A DNA stretch of 64,000 nucleotides from Rhodobiaceae bacterium (lineage in GTDB: Bacteria; Pseudomonadota; Alphaproteobacteria; Parvibaculales; Parvibaculaceae): NCBI GenBank assembly GCA_003330885.1, contig CP030277.1, forward strand, positions 2,294,001-2,358,000. Direction: 5' to 3'. The notes below the pieces were generated by a model that saw only the letters and a list, made by a program, of their open reading frames with translations, was not told the DNA's origin and searched no databases. The position numbers and the translations under genes are program-made. This document shows, one piece after another, positions 61,988 through 64,000 of the stretch. Each line of letters opens with the position of its first letter. Positions within the stretch are counted from its first letter, which is position 1.

Positions 61988-62275
61988 TTAAGGACGTTCT
62001 ACTTCGGCAAGGCTGCCCTTACCGTGAGGTGTATCGATGGTAGTGCAGGTACCTGCAGGAACCAGCTTCCATGCATTTCCTTGATAATCGATAGTGGAGG
62101 TTCCAGCGCACGACGTGCCCGGACCAGCTGCGCAATCATTCGCGCCAGCAAGTGAGATGCCGTAGCATTTTTCCATGCCCGATGGCGTTGCTGCGGAAAC
62201 AGGTGCAGTGGCAAGCGTCAAAGCAGCGCTCATAGCACCAGCGAGGACGAGGGCTGAGGTAGCAGACTTTTTCAT
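61988..62275 (-). CDS. bufA1: DUF2282 bufferin precursor (BufA-like)
   Basis: A 95-residue secreted precursor (DUF2282). A signal peptide ([18 protein letters not shown], cleavage near ATA or VSA) is followed by a core with four cysteines: Cys37, Cys48, Cys56 and Cys77 in [22 protein letters not shown] and VPAGTC, matching bufferin 1. The MNIO and partner encoded downstream would modify one or more Cys, giving a copper-binding peptide that protects the cell from copper. It is the first gene of the operon; the ATG at 62275 follows AGAATACTC. Confidence 0.94.
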   Translation of the reverse strand: MKKSATSALVLAGAMSAALTLATAPVSAATPSGMEKCYGISLAGANDCAAGPGTSCAGTSTIDYQGNAWKLVPAGTCTTIDTPHGKGSLAEVERP

Positions 62276-62700
62276 GAGTATTCTCCAGATGGGTTTGCAA
62301 TATCAGTTCAAAACATTTCCCCGGCCCGAGCGACAAATGCCACTCGGCCTTGTGGCTAAGAGAATGGGTATGGAACCTCTCAACTGGAAATCACGAATGC
62401 GCGTCTCCAGTCACATTCTCGTTCACTGTCTTGTGAACCTAAAACTGGCGGAAAGCCTCATCCGATAGACCCCGCTCCAGAACAGACCGTGCTCTCAGTT
62501 GAGCTGCCATCACGCCGGTCAGTGAGGTGTCATTGCCTGCGTGTCACATAGGGGGCGCCAGGACATGCAAACGCTGCGCGCACGTTCGAGGATTCGCTTC
62601 GGAGCGCCAAAAAGGCTGATCTCACCTGCATTTGAGCACCCGCAACTCGGCGGTATCTTCAACTATTTGCGGTTTAGACCGCGAGATTCGGCTAAGTCAT
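62276..62700. other. Region upstream of the bufferin operon
   Basis: About 425 nt with no convincing gene on either strand. The left end must hold the bufferin promoter; no CueR-type palindrome or extracytoplasmic-sigma motif that I know was recognised. Confidence 0.55.
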
Positions 62701-63106
62701 TGAAATAATTGTAATTTTTATAGGTCAACAAGACTGACTTACTCTCTTGATCCACCCCCCCCTTATCTGGCAATATCCCCTCCGCTCTGGACCTGCGGAC
62801 AGAGCTTCCAAGCGCTCAGTCTAGCGGCGGCGCGCAAAGGGAAAGCGCCTGGCCCAGGCGCAATTAAGTATAGGGCGTCCAGCAGAAAGGCCCGCCATTT
62901 GGCGGCACTGCACCGGACACGTGGCAGAGCGTTGTGATCCAACCCCCTGCCGCGCGTTTCTCGCGGGATGTACGCCGTAGAACGGCAATTAGGTTAAGCC
63001 TCTAAGCGCAGTCAGCGCGAAGAAGCTCGACAGTAGATCGTGAAAATGCCCGCCGGGTCACGCTCGTGACCTAGCAAGCAGGATCAGAAGACGAATTTAG
63101 GTTGGG
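62700..63106 (+). other. Structured leader region upstream of gltB
   Basis: The region starts AT-rich (near 62700-62735) and then holds a chain of short hairpins: GCGCCTG-GCC-CAGGCGC (62845-62861), GCCGT-AGA-ACGGC, CCGCG-N7-CGCGG and GGTCACG-CT-CGTGACC. These lie between the likely promoter and the gltB start, so gltB may have a long structured leader or an independent small RNA. No known riboswitch class is recognised. Confidence 0.5.
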
Positions 63107-64000
63107 ATGGCAAAGCGTATGAAAAAGAACCAGACAAGCACAGGTTCAGAAGCACTGACGGACGACGAACGGATCAAAACCGTGCGCCCTGCAGGCCTTC
63201 CGGCTGCGCAAGGTCTTTATGACCCCGCGAACGAGCATGATGCATGCGGCATCGGCTTTGTGGCGAACATCCACAATCGCAAAAGCCACGACATGATTGC
63301 CAATGGGCTCAAAATTCTTGAGAACCTGGAGCATCGCGGCGCTGTGGGTGCAGACCCAAAGGCAGGCGACGGCGCGGGCATTCTCATTCAGATGCCCGAT
63401 GCGTTCATGCGCAAAGCTGCGAAAGCTGAACAGATCGATCTTCCCGAAGAAGGTGCTTATGGCGTCGGCTTCTTCTTTCTGCCCAAGGATGCTGCGGGTC
63501 GCGCAAAGATCGAAGCCCTCATCGAAGATATGATCGCCGCGGAAGGTCAGACACTTCTCGGCTGGCGCGACGTGCCGGTGGACAATTCAGATCTTGGTTA
63601 TTCCGTGCTGCCAACTGAGCCTTTCCATCGTCAGGTTTTTGTTGCCCGGGGCACTGAGACAGCCGACCAGGATGCATTCGAACGGAAACTCTATGTTATT
63701 CGCAAACGCGTCGAACTGGGCGTGGGCGCAATGGGCGATGACGAAGCCGCAAGCTTCTTCTACGTACCGTCGTTTTCGTCGCGGACGGTGAACTATAAAG
63801 GCATGCTGCTCGCCGCGCAGGTCGGGGAATATTACAAAGACCTGCAAGATAAAGAGATGGTCTCGGCCCTCGCCCTCGTCCATCAGCGCTTCTCAACAAA
63901 CACCTTCCCTACATGGAGCCTCGCGCATCCATTCCGCCTGATCTGTCACAATGGCGAGATCAACACCAAGCGTGGGAATGAAAATTGGATGTTTGCGCGC
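63107..64000 (+). CDS. gltB: glutamate synthase [NADPH] large subunit, N-terminal part (runs off right edge)
   Basis: About 298 N-terminal residues of GltB are visible. After a propeptide of about 40 residues comes the catalytic Cys of the glutaminase domain in NEHDACGIGFVAN, then VDPKAGDGAGILIQMP-like GADPKAGDGAG, VHQRFSTNTFPTWSLAHPFR and HNGEINTKRGNENWM, all typical of class II amidotransferases. GltB with GltD makes two glutamates from glutamine and 2-oxoglutarate, the main route of ammonia assimilation. The ATG at 63107 follows AGGTTGGG; another ATG lies 12 nt on. Confidence 0.96.
   Translation, partial: MAKRMKKNQTSTGSEALTDDERIKTVRPAGLPAAQGLYDPANEHDACGIGFVANIHNRKSHDMIANGLKILENLEHRGAVGADPKAGDGAGILIQMPDAFMRKAAKAEQIDLPEEGAYGVGFFFLPKDAAGRAKIEALIEDMIAAEGQTLLGWRDVPVDNSDLGYSVLPTEPFHRQVFVARGTETADQDAFERKLYVIRKRVELGVGAMGDDEAASFFYVPSFSSRTVNYKGMLLAAQVGEYYKDLQDKEMVSALALVHQRFSTNTFPTWSLAHPFRLICHNGEINTKRGNENWMFAR

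Noticed and set aside
62753-62762. Run of C residues
   Set aside because: A short homopolymer in a leader is not by itself a repeat or an element, and phase variation is not suggested by any frame.
1-64000. CRISPR arrays, insertion sequences, prophage or integrase genes
   Set aside because: No direct-repeat arrays, transposase or phage genes were seen on either strand.

Overview
The window looks like a chromosomal segment of a free-living, probably marine or aquatic alphaproteobacterium. The evidence is a cpdR-type response regulator next to an N-formylglutamate amidohydrolase, bipA/typA, gltB, a candidate suhB/mmgR-like sRNA, a ROSE-type RNA thermometer before hsp20, and many TetR-controlled lipid and aromatic catabolism genes. 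By eye the DNA is moderately GC-rich. The mix of acyl-CoA, aromatic and RND genes resembles Parvibaculales/Rhodobiaceae-like genomes, but that placement is an inference. No insertion sequence, prophage, CRISPR array or plasmid gene was seen.

Layout. 0-9.7 kb: a truncated HAD hydrolase gene, rpmJ, an alpha/beta hydrolase, an MFS transporter, a GST gene divergent from a TetR gene across a double operator, an acyl-CoA dehydrogenase, a membrane protein, a nitroreductase and a DUF35-thiolase pair. 9.7-21.7 kb: two RND/MMPL lipid-type export modules. The first is a DUF1329 gene divergent from an RND gene, which is followed by a small membrane protein, a TauD-type dioxygenase and a radical SAM enzyme. 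The second is TetR, RND, a LolA-like protein and an outer-membrane barrel. 21.7-30.9 kb: two parallel aromatic degradation modules, each with a VOC/extradiol-type protein, a flavin monooxygenase, a fumarylacetoacetate-hydrolase-family enzyme and a TetR regulator, preceded by a PPOX-family gene and a Fur-like box.

31-39 kb: a DUF1611 protein translationally coupled to a PLP-dependent racemase, tRNA-Val, cpdR, N-formylglutamate amidohydrolase, an sRNA candidate, a lytic transglycosylase, an FMN-binding glutamate-synthase-like protein and a HAD hydrolase. 39-43 kb: a DAG-kinase-like protein, a metallophosphoesterase and a GT4 glycosyltransferase, a set matching the PlcP/Agt phosphate-starvation lipid-remodelling system. 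42.5-50 kb: YceI, TypA, an inositol-monophosphatase-family enzyme, a lysophospholipase-like hydrolase with an SCP2 protein, an acyl-CoA carboxyltransferase and an SRPBCC-Rieske fusion. 50-51.2 kb: two paralogous secreted repeat proteins. 51.3-56 kb: a complete five-gene branched-chain-amino-acid-type ABC transporter. 56.2-59.7 kb: hsp20 with its RNA thermometer, a hybrid histidine kinase and a convergent Hpt protein. 59.8-62.3 kb: a bufferin (copper-binding RiPP) operon. The window ends with a structured 0.8-kb leader and the start of gltB.

The genes suggest a cell that takes up and breaks down hydrophobic and aromatic substrates to acyl-CoAs, remodels its membrane lipids, and senses heat, copper and perhaps iron and phosphate. 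The most interesting items are the RND/TauD/radical SAM locus, the DUF1611-racemase pair, the ROSE element, the minus-strand sRNA, the PlcP-like cluster with its stacked palindromes, and the structured leader of gltB.
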